This document shows, in pieces, positions 42,235 to 52,659 of a DNA stretch of 64,000 nucleotides. The stretch is taken from NCBI GenBank assembly GCA_033064195.1, contig JARBJD010000297.1:27705-91704 (forward strand), given 5' to 3'. The notes below the pieces were generated by a model. The model did no database searches and was not told where the DNA came from. It saw only the letters and a program-made list of their open reading frames with translations. Within the stretch, counting starts at the first letter, position 1; each line of letters opens with the position of its first letter. The DNA comes from Blattamonas nauphoetae. Lineage: Eukaryota > Preaxostyla > Oxymonadida. The position numbers were made by a program, and so were the translations under genes.

Positions 42235-42699
42235 TGACCGAGCCTCTGGGTTCGGTCAGTCCAGTATAAACGAATCGTCTGAATTTCTTCACAAATCAAT
42301 AGTGATCATTAGAAAACGGACAAAAGTGTCCAGTCCAGGACATAACCAGATCGTCCTCCCCATCTTAAATTGCATTCGTCTCAAATTGTCTCTTAGAGAC
42401 CATTAAATCGTGATTTCATTTCACAATTCCATTCTTTACATCATTTTTCGAGTGACTACACAATTTGTGATTCTTTTTTAAACTCACTCGCGGAAAACAG
42501 ATCATTTCCATATTTACACATTATATCTCTTTTGATGACATCACACGTCATGATTCAGACGACTGGAGTCTGATATTGATTCAGAGAAGATGGTTCTCGC
42601 CTTATTCCCTTGAGATTGTCGTTTTCGCTCTCATTTCTTGCTCCTAATGAACGCATCGCTTTCCACCTCGAAATATCCTGTATAACACTATTTCTTCAT

Positions 42700-44075
42700 C
42701 TTTATGATTGATTTTCATATAGTTGATTGCTTTTTTTTCGTTTCTTATTGTTCCTCTTCCCTCAAGAAGTGCAGATGGAACTGTCGACCATGTGACATTT
42801 GAATTGATGAGACCACAGGAATACAGTCGCTCTTCTTGTCGGTAGGAGTGCGTTCTCCATCCAAAGTCTTGTTAACTGTGGGTCTCTTCTGCAAGCAATC
42901 AGAACCTCGTTGCCACACTGCCAAGGAATCACAGTCTTCAACATTCTCCAGCACTCCCTTCCAACCCTTCACCAACTGACAACCACTTCATGTCACAAGT
43001 GTCTTATTCAACTCGCTCGAAGCCAACAAGCACTGACCAGCATCCGGACTTCTTCGCATCAGTCAGATCATTTCATGACAGAATTCGCCAACTGAGAAAT
43101 GAAGAAAGCCGAGAAAACAACAGATTCAAGAAAGCAACAAGCAGTCTGCATCACATCAACACAGATCGGCTCTAAACTCACGAGAAGATCTCGCACATCA
43201 GCTCCCGCTGTTCCATCCTCCGAATTAACCTCTCAAAGCTGCTGAAGGAGGGAGGAAACTCCTCAATCACATTAGAAATCTCTTCTGAACGGTTGTATAC
43301 CCAGGTGAACATTAATTTTGCACACACCGACCATCTTCACAACTCCACTTCGAGCGAGCTCCACAAAGTGAGACCTGTCCGCCTGCCTTCGCTTTTACTC
43401 AAAAAACGACCACTCCGAAGGTTGTGCACGCCTGTTGAGCAACTTTACCCGCTTTCTTATTTCTCTATCCGCGATTCATCTGTCCCACAAATCTCCGCCA
43501 TTCAATCCTTCCTCCCACCCTCTCTTCCGTTCGTCCCGTCATCTGCAGATGTTGGGATGTATCTTGTATCAACGCTTAATATTTGGGAGACTGCATATTC
43601 TTCATTTCTGTCGAGTTTGGCCATGTCGGTATCCGATTCGGTCTCCTCTCCTGCTTTCTCTCTCCCGACGACGTCATCTTCTGAACTCGTCCAGAGAGTT
43701 TAGATGGATGTCCACCTTCGAAGTCACAACGTAATTATGACACCCATCCACATAACCCATCCGAACAGTCTCAGCCGTCGTTCAGAGCCTGTGCAGATCC
43801 CTCACGTCCACCGCGTGTTGTCTGATGCTCAAAATGATACTTGTTCCGAGGTAGCAGTTTCTGATTCAAGTATTGATGAATCAAAACCAGCTTTTTCTCG
43901 GACTCATCTTCCGCTTCTTCTCCTCCAAATCCGCCGCCAAGTGAAACTCGATGCTCACCTGATGTTGTTCAGTTCCATTCAACATGCGGTTCCGAACTCC
44001 AACAGCGTCCCGTCCCCTCGCGTGGTCATCCCCTCCTCTCGCTTGAGCATCCCCTCCCCTCCTCTCGCATGATCA
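42700..44075 (+). CDS. long TGA-free frame with in-frame TAA/TAG, Ser-rich
   Basis: The frame from about 42700 to the TGA at 44073-44075 contains no TGA for some 458 codons but has TAG at 42843, TAA at 42873 and about 43173, and TAG at 43701. Between them it reads fairly naturally: MSQVSYSTRSKPTSTDQHPD, FFASVRSFHDRIRQLRNEE, LYPLSYFSIRDSSVPQISAI and VHRVLSDAQNDTCSEVAVSD. It may be a gene with nonsense mutations, a spliced gene, or chance openness due to a CT-rich strand. It runs into the minisatellite at its 3' end. No family recognised. Confidence 0.3.
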
Positions 44076-44489
44076 TCCCCTCCTCTCGCATGATCATCCC
44101 CTCCTCTCGCATGAGCATCCCCTCCCCTCCTCTCGCATGATCATCCCCTCCCCTCCTCTCGCATGATCATCCCCTCCCCTTCTCTTGCATGAGCATCCCT
44201 TCACCTCCTCTCGCATGAGCATCCCTTCACCTCCTCTCGCATGATCATCCCCTCCCCTCCTCTCGCATGATCATCCCCTCCCCTTCTCTTGCATGAGCAT
44301 CCCTTCACCTCCTCTCGCATGATCATCCCCTCCCCTCCTCTCGCATGATCATCCCCTCCCCTCCTCTCGCATGATCATCCCCTCCTCTCGCATGATCATC
44401 CCCTCCCCTTCTCTTGCATGAGCATCCCTTCACCTCCTCTCGCATGATCATCCCCTCCCCTCCTCTCGCATGATCATCCCCTCCCCTTC
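44040..44489. repeat. CT-rich minisatellite, 21- and 26-bp units
   Basis: About 17-18 units of CATGATCATCCCCTCC(CC)TCCTCTCG type. Two unit lengths alternate (26 bp and a 21-bp form lacking CCCCT), with a variant CATGAGCATCCCTTCACC. The palindromic TGATCA lies in most units. Very strong strand asymmetry (C/T-rich plus strand). Confidence 0.95.
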
Positions 44490-44625
44490 TCAATCAAGAT
44501 CTGACCCACACATACTTTTTCTTACTTGCACAAATAACCTCTCTTGGACCTTAAAGATGTTTACTCATAATACATTTAATTTTTATCGGAGAGCAATACT
44601 TTTGTGCACGATTTGAGATTCTGTC
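44490..44625 (-). repeat. 136-bp inverted repeat, right arm
   Basis: Partner of 40125-40260. The minisatellite abuts its inner edge directly. Confidence 0.9.
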
Positions 44626-44953
44626 AGAGCGGGAGGACAGACTTGACAAAAAGGCAATCTCTAGACACAAACATGAAACTCTCCCATTCTTCCTGGTTAG
44701 ACTCGAAGACTGTTCCACCGACTTGCTTTTGTCACAGTAGTGAGTTCAGCAACTATTATTCAAAGATTTCGATCGATGATCACCTTGTCCGACATCACTT
44801 CCAGAATCACTTCGAAACAGACAAGACCACGACTGACATGTGGATTTTCTTCGAGTATCGTCATTCTGGTCGAGGAATGCGGAGTTTTCATCGACAGAGA
44901 TTGCATAATTTCGTTTCTTCTTGCCCGTTATTTCCTGTTTTCTGTATGTTTTA

Positions 44954-47099
44954 TCGGGGTGGCGGGAAAAACTTGGGCGGGCTCTTAGTCGATTCTGGCA
45001 CTATTTAGCTTAATTTTCACTTCATACAGTGCCTTTACATGTTTCCTATTTTCAAAAAACGCTAAGTAAAAAACTCATAGTGTCGTGATGGGTGAGAACG
45101 GCGAAGAGTCAGGTCTGATCTGACTTACTATGACTTTCATTCTCAATTAAAGGCGAAATTACTAATATTCATCCTGTTTTACTCTCATTTCATCAAAATT
45201 TTCGAAAGATTATACACTTCTGGACGGTGAAATGACATCGAAATTATCCTCGACGATTTCGATCCCTAAGGCGTCTCAGCCTCCTCTGATCCCTCCGCCG
45301 CCTCATCACAGTTCACTTGCCTCAATGGTTCATTTCGTTCGATTTAATCTCGAATGATTGAAGGGAAAACGTGATCGTGTTCTCAGTGTCTTGTCTCGTG
45401 ATTTGTGAATCATTTCTGCACGAGAACAGAGTCTAAATCGTGTGGAAAATGGTTGAATCATGAGAAAGAAGAAACGAAATCAGACCAGAAGTTTTGTAGT
45501 AATCATACAAACGGTTGATGCTTTGTGTCTTGTTTACGCCTTCAGAAAAGAACGTTGTTCCTAGTAACAATAAGAGGTGATGTAATGAGAAATATGAGAT
45601 AGATACGTTTGTTATCATGACGACTTAACTGTGCTGAAGAGATTTCGGAGTTGAGAGACCCATTTTTTAATGACGACTGAAGCTGTCAGAATCAGAGACA
45701 GATCAAACATACAAGCTAATCATCGAAGAGGCCTCTCTGCTAAAGATTGCTATGCAGATTTACTCCGAGTTTCAACAAACCCCCCGTGCCTTCAAACAAT
45801 TCGGAATCAGTACCGCAAATTAGAGGACGGTTCTTTCAGACTGGAATCACGTAAGCCACCCGGACGCCCACGAAGTGTGGCAACAACGGCTAGGATCATG
45901 GCAGAGATGGAACGAGATCCACACATCTCAGTTAAGAAAATTGCCAAGGTTTCTAGGAAACCAAGATCAACCGTCCGTGATCACATCAAGAAATACATAC
46001 CTCACAAGAAATACATCATCAAAGCAGTCCCTCATGTGCTCACGAATGCTCAGAAAAGAACACGAAAGGTTGAATCTAGACGCATACTTCGTATTCTGAA
46101 AGCGAATAAAGATCGAGAATGGACAAATATCTTTACCGGTGATGAAAGCCAGTTTACGTTCGAGTACCATCACCACCATGTGTGGGTGAACGGACCAAAT
46201 CCAGGGGCAACGAGGATATCACGCAATCATTGGACCAGAAAAGTCATGTATTGTTTATTTTTTGGGATCGATCATGTCCCTGTCGTTGAACCACAGGTGA
46301 CGAACACAAGGATGACGGCAACCTATTTCAGAGACAGAATACTCATCCCGATGGACAGATACCTGACAAATCATGAAGATACACAGCCGATATTCATTCA
46401 CTATGATAATGCGGCCCCACACAAAGCTGCATTGATCTCGGACTATTTGGATGAGAGCGGGATGACTCTCATCCCCCATCCTCCTTATTCTCCCGATAAA
46501 TCGCCGTGTGACTTTGCGATCTTCGGGCGATTAAAATCAAACATGGAAAAAAAACATACAGAACGACACAAGAGTTAACAAACGCAATACTTGCCCAAAT
46601 GGAGCTGATATCACGAAGAGACCGAATTAAAAGATTCAAAGAATGGATGAAACGACTTCAGCACGTGATCCGGCGAAATGGCGAATACTTCGACAAACGT
46701 ATGGTTTTGTTCTTTTTCTGAGTTTTAATCTCTCACAGGCGAAGAGATGAGGTGGCGGAGGGATCAGAGGAGGCTGAGACGCCTTAGGGATCGAAATCGT
46801 CGAGGATAATTTCGATGTCATTTCACCGTCCAGAAGTGTATAATCTTTCGAAAATTTTGATGAAATGAGAGTAAAACAGGATGAATATTAGTAATTTCGC
46901 CTTTAATTGAGAATGAAAGTCATAGTAAGTCAGATCAGACCTGACTCTTCGCCGTTCTCACCCATCACGACACTATGAGTTTTTTACTTAGCGTTTTTTG
47001 AAAATAGGAAACATGTAAAGGCACTGTATGAAGTGAAAATTAAGCTAAATAGTGCCAGAATCGACTAAGAGCCCGCCCAAGTTTTTCCCGCCACCCCGA
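44954..47099 (+). mobile_element. mariner element with about 354-bp inverted repeats
   Basis: Starts TCGGGGTGGCGGG and ends CCCGCCACCCCGA, flanked by the TA duplication (44952-44953 and 47100-47101). The left 354 bp (44954-45307) and right 354 bp (46746-47099) are reverse complements and look virtually identical; they first differ just at the inner edge. TA target sites and the enclosed DD34D transposase place it in the Tc1/mariner superfamily. TIRs of this length are unusual, since mariners normally have TIRs of about 30 bp. 2146 bp in total. Confidence 0.95.
45670..46721 (+). pseudogene. mariner transposase (DD34D), one frameshift near the end
   Basis: ATG at 45670. The N-terminal helix-turn-helix region includes SAKDCYADLLRV and the second domain GRPRSVATTARIMAEMERDP. 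Catalytic motifs: TGDESQFTFEYHHHHVWVNG (first Asp), HYDNAAPHKAALISDYL (second Asp) and PPYSPDKSPCDFAIF (third Asp), with 34 residues between the second and third: DD34D. At the A-run 46550-46557 the frame hits a TAA (46576-46578). One base fewer restores a natural C-terminus (TNAILAQMELISRRDRIKRF) ending at TGA 46719-46721, directly before the right TIR. The copy is therefore one indel from intact, or the A-run is an assembly error or slip site. Confidence 0.92.
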
Positions 47100-47351
47100 T
47101 ATGTTCGACAGATTATTTTTTTCCCTTCTTCCCTTTCTTCAGTTTCACTTCAACCCTGCTCTTTACTTTATCTGCTTCCTCTTCCCAATCGCCCAGGAGC
47201 ACAATCCAACACGAGAAGTGTCAGTTATCTTCACGATCGTCTCATTTCATCGAAAAAAGCACAATATTTTGCTCAAAAATGATCTTATAAATGTAATAAC
47301 TTAGTAGTAAGTCGTTTCTCCTTACTTCTTACTACTAAGTCATTTTTCCAC

Positions 47352-48062
47352 GACTTACAGTCGGAAGAACAAAACTGTAAGAACGACCGAAGCATTGTTT
47401 TCGAAAACATCAACCATTTCACGACTTGTATCAATCGTTCCTTTTCTACAAATAAACGCAGAGAATCAATCTTGATGACGTGAAAAGAATAAGTCAGATC
47501 ATGGGATGATCCTCTTCTCCTCTTCCTCACAGTGCGTATAGTCTATTTTCTTTGTCACTTTCCGAATATATTTCGTATTTCACGGTGGATCTCATCCATA
47601 TAATCACATAATCTTGACATCAAGTTTGTCTTTTTCTCCAGTATGCTCTGGCTTCGTATCGTCTTCGAAATGTGAGAACTGCACGAAAAGACAGTCCTCA
47701 AACGTTTGAGTGTGTGGTTTTCTTGATTGAAAGAATCTGAAGGTTGGTCTCATCACTCACATTTTGAACACCTCTCTTTTCACCATTTATCAATCCATTT
47801 CAAGAATTTTTTCACTTCCATCTGCTTGTACCCCGAAAGTGTCAGTGATAATACCAATAAACAAAGGAATGGAGTTTCCAAGTTCGAGATCTGATCCTTC
47901 ACCCACTTTTCCTACTTCACCTCATTCTCTTCAGGGAGGGTGTTCTGACAATAGGCGTCTAAAGTACCATCAAGTAACTCTCCTCTGTTGAGAACAGGCA
48001 TGGTATAAACATTCTTTCTCTCTTATTGGATTCTTACAGTTTTGTTCTTCCGACTGTAAGTC
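47352..48062. mobile_element. MITE-like element, 711 bp, 30-bp perfect inverted ends
   Basis: 47352-47381 (GACTTACAGTCGGAAGAACA...) is the exact reverse complement of 48033-48062. No convincing coding frame inside. Just left of it a hairpin of CTTAGTAGTAAG...CTTACTACTAAG (47301-47345) resembles words at about 39982-40050, hinting at another repeat family. No clear target duplication. Confidence 0.65.
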
Positions 48063-48331
48063 AACTCAGAGGGCCCGACAACCCTGACCCAGGATGTGTT
48101 TGATGACTGGGTCAAATGCAATTCTTCCCATTCATTTTCGAGACTTGAAAGAAATATTGTCAGTGAAATTGAAAACACTTGATATTGATTGGTTGCACAG
48201 AGAGTGGACGAAAGATATCAGACATTCGACAGAATAGAAGACAATGAAAATCGTTTGGAAGATGAGATTTAAGCGAGATGAGAAACCAAAAGAAGAAAGA
48301 AAGAATACTGAAGAGCCCACACGTCGTTTTT

Positions 48332-49462
48332 TCATTGCTTTGACGAAGTGGCCTTCGTCTGTTCCACAAGGGAAGCAAAATCGACAGTTGATGGCATTCG
48401 GTGGTATTCGGGTAGAGTGAGGGGCAGAATAGAGAGAGTGTGTGAGGAAGGGTCGAATGTGATGCGGAGAGTGTCTTGCGGGCTGAGGAATGGAAAGAGG
48501 GAAGAGGAGAGAGAGACGGTGATGAGCGAGAAGGAGACAAAACGGAGATTGGACGAGATCTGACCAATCCACTTCAGACTGTCGAGAAGAGAGCGGAGCA
48601 TCTGTTTAAGATTCTGAGGCAACAAACGAGGCGAGAAATTGGAGAAAGAGAGATGAAAGGAAGGAGGAGGCAGAAAGAGGGAAATAAAAGAGAAATGAAG
48701 AAGGGAGAGAGCAATCAAGTAAGCAGAAAGGAAGCTCACAAATGGACGGCATATCTCAGCCATCTCCGAAATCGTCAGTTTGTCAATCGAGTCTATAATC
48801 CCATCCCTGTCCCGCCGCCCGAACCAGCCATGCCCAACACCAGCCAGCAGCATCTGCAGCAGCGTCGGCAGTATCTTCTCTCTGAAACAAACACCAAAAG
48901 AGGAGACGTCACAAGACAACGCAAAACACACTTCACAAACGCCGAGTTGAACGGAGTCCCTTTCCCGCGTCGCCCCACTTTCAGTTCCACCGAATCACAC
49001 AACTTCGGACACTACTCCAGTTCTTCCAGCAGCGCATGGTAGTTAGCCCGGACTTGGCCAACTTTCGAGAAATTCCCAAACAGCCCGCCCGACGTTGGCT
49101 CGTGATGCGCTGCGAAGAGTGCTTCCAATCCGCTGCGTTGGAAGGACGGCGTGAGAGTGCCGTGGCGTTCGGTCACTTCTTCTTCAGTCGGTGCACAAGC
49201 TGGCGTGTGCGACGGATAGAAGGCATCAAACTCAGGAAGCATCAGAAACTGCGAGGGAAGGAAGGAGAGTGGGAGGGAAGGAGGAATGAAGAGATGAAGG
49301 GATGTGTGAAGTAGGAAAGAGGAATAATCGATTCGAACACTGTTCTTCTTTAGCACACCGTGTATGCCGTATTATCCTCAAAAAAGTGCTTTCCGTGATA
49401 CCCACAAATGTTTCCCATGAATTGTTTTTTCCGCTCAGCGAGGCAAAGCTCTTTGTGCACAC
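48332..49462 (-). CDS. spliced host gene, at least four exons, unrecognised
   Basis: Three introns fit with consistent phases: 48940-48882 (GTTTGTG...TTTCAG), 48739-48614 (GTGAGC...CCTCAG) and 48543-48475 (GTTTTG...CGCAAG). The last exon ends at TGA 48332-48334 after LVEQTKATSSKQ. The exons encode EKILPTLLQMLLAGVGHGWF, then KLTISEMAEICRPF joined to NLKQMLRSLLDSLKWIGQIS, then TLRITFDPSSHTLSILPL. Upstream, GTLTPSFQRSGLEALFAAHH and SGGLFGNFSKVGQVRANYHA also read coding in the same frame, with one in-frame TAG at 49012-49014. The start is unresolved; an ATG at 49462 opens a plausible first exon. Helical then beta C-terminus; family not recognised. Confidence 0.55.
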
Positions 49463-49499
49463 CTATTCGAATCGGCGACTATGGAAGAAGATGGAAGAA

Positions 49500-50220
49500 G
49501 AATGGAAGGTCTGAAAATATGAAAGAAGTAAGAAAAAGATAAGAAAAGAAATGAATCAGAATGAATGACTTAAAAGGGGACAATTTAGGAATAAAAGAGG
49601 TCGGATTTGGAGCACACCCCATGTCGCACATCAACTGAAAAACATCAAAGTGAAAACAAGACAAACGAACATATGAAATTTCCGATCACTCTATGCTCAT
49701 GTGCACATGCAGATGACCAGGCTTCTGATTTGATCCCAGTGATCCCAGTCGGATCTGATCCCACTAAATACCTACAATACCATTTCGTTTCTTTCATTTC
49801 AAAAAAGTCTTCTTATATATGATATTTGAATGGAAAAAAAAGTAAAAAGGAAAATGGTCACTTCATAGATCATGAAAATGCAAACTTTGGGTGCTGCTGT
49901 TTCAGTTTGTTCTACAACAATAATTATAAAAACAAGTCGATAATGCGTTATTATGTCTTCTTTGATGGTTTTTTCTCACTGACAAAAGTCAATGAAGGGA
50001 ATACATCGAAAAAAGAAGTGTTGGTGATTGTGATCGTGCGTGTTTTTGGGAAATAAGAGCTGTCTGAAATATTGAAGAGCATTATGTGAAAACAAGAAGT
50101 GAATTGAACATGATTAATGAAGTGATAATGAGAAAATCTCAAAGGAAAAGAGTTGAAATATGATCTCAGTACAAATTTAGGCACTGACATCAATTGATCC
50201 CAGTTTTACCTATTTTGATG
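49500..50220. other. AT-rich intergenic, nothing recognised
   Basis: Short ORFs only, low-complexity AT sequence. No repeats noted. Confidence 0.4.
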
Positions 50221-50223
50221 GGA

Positions 50224-50812
50224 CTACTCAGATGCCTGCAGATGACCCAAGTCACACGCATCCAACATCGGAACAAGGAATCGTTCGAATCGCTCGAACT
50301 TCGGGTCTGGCCACGACGGTGGAATGAATCCCTCCGACAGTGCTTGTGGAAGAGACAGTGTGTGGGCCATGTGATAGGCCGAGAGACCAGCTGGTCGGTA
50401 AACGAGTTGGTCGTCACGAGAAATTCTTCCAACACAAATACGAAGAACTGGGAATGTCAGCTTCACCCCCAATCCAGACGCTTCCCCGCATGCACTTCCG
50501 TCACTCTAAACTTCTGTCTGCTTCGTTCCCCCATATGCGCACTCAGATGCGACACATCAGCAAGTCGTTCTTTCGCCATTCCACTGAGATCGTGTTGCTA
50601 TACAGTGAATGATATGTCGTCTTCATCATGATCTGGAAGGGATCCAACCTCGTCGATAAGTCCACCATTCCTTGTTTCACTTCCAGACTTCCATTTTGCC
50701 TCAACGTGAATAAACACTGAATAACATTCCCAAATCCCGAGAACAAGGACGACAGTTCATCCACCTTCGTCCAGTGATCAATGAAATCAACTTCAAAGGT
50801 CAGTGTCGGCAT
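50224..50812 (-). CDS. host gene 3' part, unrecognised
   Basis: Two coding-looking stretches on minus: 50812-~50640 (MPTLTFEVDFIDHWTKVDEL and FSGFGNVIQCLFTLRQNGSL) and about 50480-50224 (KLTFPVLRICVGRISRDDQL, LSAYHMAHTLSLPQALSEGF, ending DLGHLQASE then TAG). The frame changes between them near 50600-50500, probably through an intron. The C-terminal piece has the ordered look of a conserved protein end, but I recognise no family. It may be the 3' end of the gene at 51574-52648 or a separate gene. Confidence 0.4.
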
Positions 50813-50819
50813 TTGGAAA

Positions 50820-51570
50820 CGAGTGAGAATGGATCACCCCACAACTTACTATTCTCCACCATAAACGATCTCTAGCAACTCTTCAAGAGTTTTGTTGGAG
50901 GAATCAATACACAAGACAATGGATGATAACATGTGAGATGACAAACGAAGAATGAATCAAAAATCAACTGAGATCTGGCCAAAAAGGTTTATCGATTGCG
51001 TTTTCTCAACTTCTCGAAAAGATTTCACCTCAAATCCATCATTTTTTTGGTAGAGAGATACCTGAAAAGGTTGATGAGAATAAGGGAGTCAGACAAATGG
51101 ATATGAAAGAAGAATAACAGCTGTAAATGAAATAATGTGAGATATTGAATTTGTTCATACAAGCAGCTTCCTGCACAAGGACTTGCTCAGTATGTGGCGA
51201 GTAAAATGAGTCGAAGATGGAGATAACGTTACTTTGAGGATATCCTCTCTCTTCCTTATTTGAAATTTGCGGAGAAGAGAGAGTGGCGACGAAAAACACA
51301 ATCAATTGAGCAGAATGCATGGATATCTTGCTGTAAGTCAGTCAAAGAGACACGACTTAAGATTTCCAATCCTTTGTTCATTAGATGAGAGATTCTTTTT
51401 GAATGATATGAGAGCCTCAATATAAGGGAGATCATTCGAAGACTCGAAGATGTAATTCATGCTATTCGAGTTATTCATAAAATCCAATTCAAGATCTTTT
51501 CATTCCTGAAAAATGGGATTAGAAAACACAAGACATGCAGAAGATGTGAGTCAGAATCGACTGAAGAAAA
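50820..51570. other. no supported gene
   Basis: Only weak minus-strand ORFs (51039-51320). AT-rich. It could be a long intron or an intergenic spacer between the two minus-strand coding regions. Confidence 0.35.
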
Positions 51571-51573
51571 ACA

Positions 51574-52648
51574 TTACTTCGGAAGAACATCCTGGAGTTT
51601 TTTGATGAGGAAGATGATGGAGTCGCGGCGATCGTCGGTCATGTTGATGCTTGTGAAGTAATCCAAGATATCACTGAAGGCAACAGTGAAGGGGACCTTG
51701 TTGACATCCTGTTTTCCGATTCTGGCTGATGTAATGTGGCTGAGGAGAGAGAGAATGGTTTAAATGATTTTGCGGTTGAGTTCGGCATTAAACTGGAAGA
51801 TACGTTGAATCATATCAAAAACATTACACTCTGAGGCTGGCTTTTGGAGGGATTCGGGACCTCCGTCGAAGGATCCGATATGGACAACACGGGATTTGAT
51901 CATGAAAATGGTCTCAGCATCGACCATTGCGTATTTCATGCAGGCCTTGTTCAGTTTGGGGATAATATAGGTGGGAGGGGATGGGACGCACCATATCCGA
52001 GCCGTACAGCCCTCCAATCCCGAGACAGGATTTCGTCATGGCCTTTGTGTCGACCTCGTTGTTGTGTGAGACTTTGAGAGTGTAGATGAGCAGGGTGTTG
52101 TGAATAGTCAAGCCAGCATTGGCACAAACCACTTCACTTCCGGTTTCATCCCGAATGATTGTGAAGAGAGCGAGAATACACGCAATTGCGATGGACTTGT
52201 CTTTGGACAGGGTTGGGAGGGCATACACCATTGGAACAATGTCGGGTGAGAGTATGGAAGTTTGGCTATTTCGAGAGAAAGATGAGATGAATGCCGACAA
52301 ATAGAACCCGGGTTCCAGCCACATTCCCTCTCGTTTTGTCGCCACGTCCGACTGAACCTCATGACTGGACAAAAAATAGTGTACGAAACGGATAATCTAG
52401 TAATCTGGGGAGCCACAAAAGACAGTGTTGAGAGGTGCGCGTGAGGGAGGTGTCGCTGGAACTGACGGATTTGATGGAAATATGAGAGGGATGGGTGCGA
52501 TGAACTGGAAGCGAAAACACTGGCATAAATGGAGTGGCAAAAGAGGATATTTGGTGGTCCGGAATGGCATAGTCAGAAAGGAGATGCGAGGACTGTGATC
52601 AGGGGTTTTGGAGATTGGATCAATTAGGTCAGATCCAGTCACCGACAT
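51574..52648 (-). CDS. spliced host gene with 46- and 54-nt introns, helical repeat-like
   Basis: The coding part runs from about 52560 through VATKREGMWLEPGFYLSAFI, SKDKSIAIACILALFTIIRD and NEVDTKAMTKSCLGIGGLYG to a donor GTGCGT (intron 51991-51946). It continues as ACMKYAMVDAETIFMIKSRV and NVFDMIQRIF to intron 51793-51740 (GTTTAATG...CTCCTCAG), then HITSARIGKQDVNKVPFTVA, ending KKLQDVLPK and TAA at 51574-51576. Phases agree at both introns. Repeated amphipathic helices suggest a HEAT/ARM-type solenoid (inference). An in-frame TAG at 52397-52399 lies in otherwise smooth sequence (FCGSPDY*IIRFVHYFLSS). The start is unresolved; an ATG at 52648 is possible. Confidence 0.55.
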
Positions 52649-52659
52649 CTCTATTTTCA

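Larger units (their letters stand above)
40572..42268. mobile_element. hAT-like element, 1697 bp, 8-bp target duplication
   Basis: TIRs TATACTGGACTGACCG and CGGTCAGTCCAGTATA (16 bp perfect), flanked on both sides by AACGAATC (40564-40571 and 42269-42276). Subterminal GACCGGTCAC/GTCAGTGACCGG words sit inside the left end and GACACTGACCGAGCC inside the right. Size, TIR and 8-bp duplication fit a hAT-type non-autonomous element. The interior is largely coding-like on the minus strand rather than transposase. Confidence 0.85.
44740..47304 (+). pseudogene. hydrophobic ORF interrupted by mariner
   Basis: The frame 44740-44953 ends in a hydrophobic run (ISFLLARYFLFSVCF). Removing the mariner and one TA copy, it continues in the same frame at 47102 as FDRLFFSLLPFLQFHF and then CFLFPIAQEHN to a stop near 47304. 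The whole would be about 137 codons with two or three membrane-like segments. That the frame stays open on both sides supports insertion into an existing ORF, though the ORF itself has no recognised family and could be fortuitous. Confidence 0.3.

Noticed and set aside
44040-44489. CRISPR-like array
   Set aside because: No spacers; a simple minisatellite with two unit lengths.
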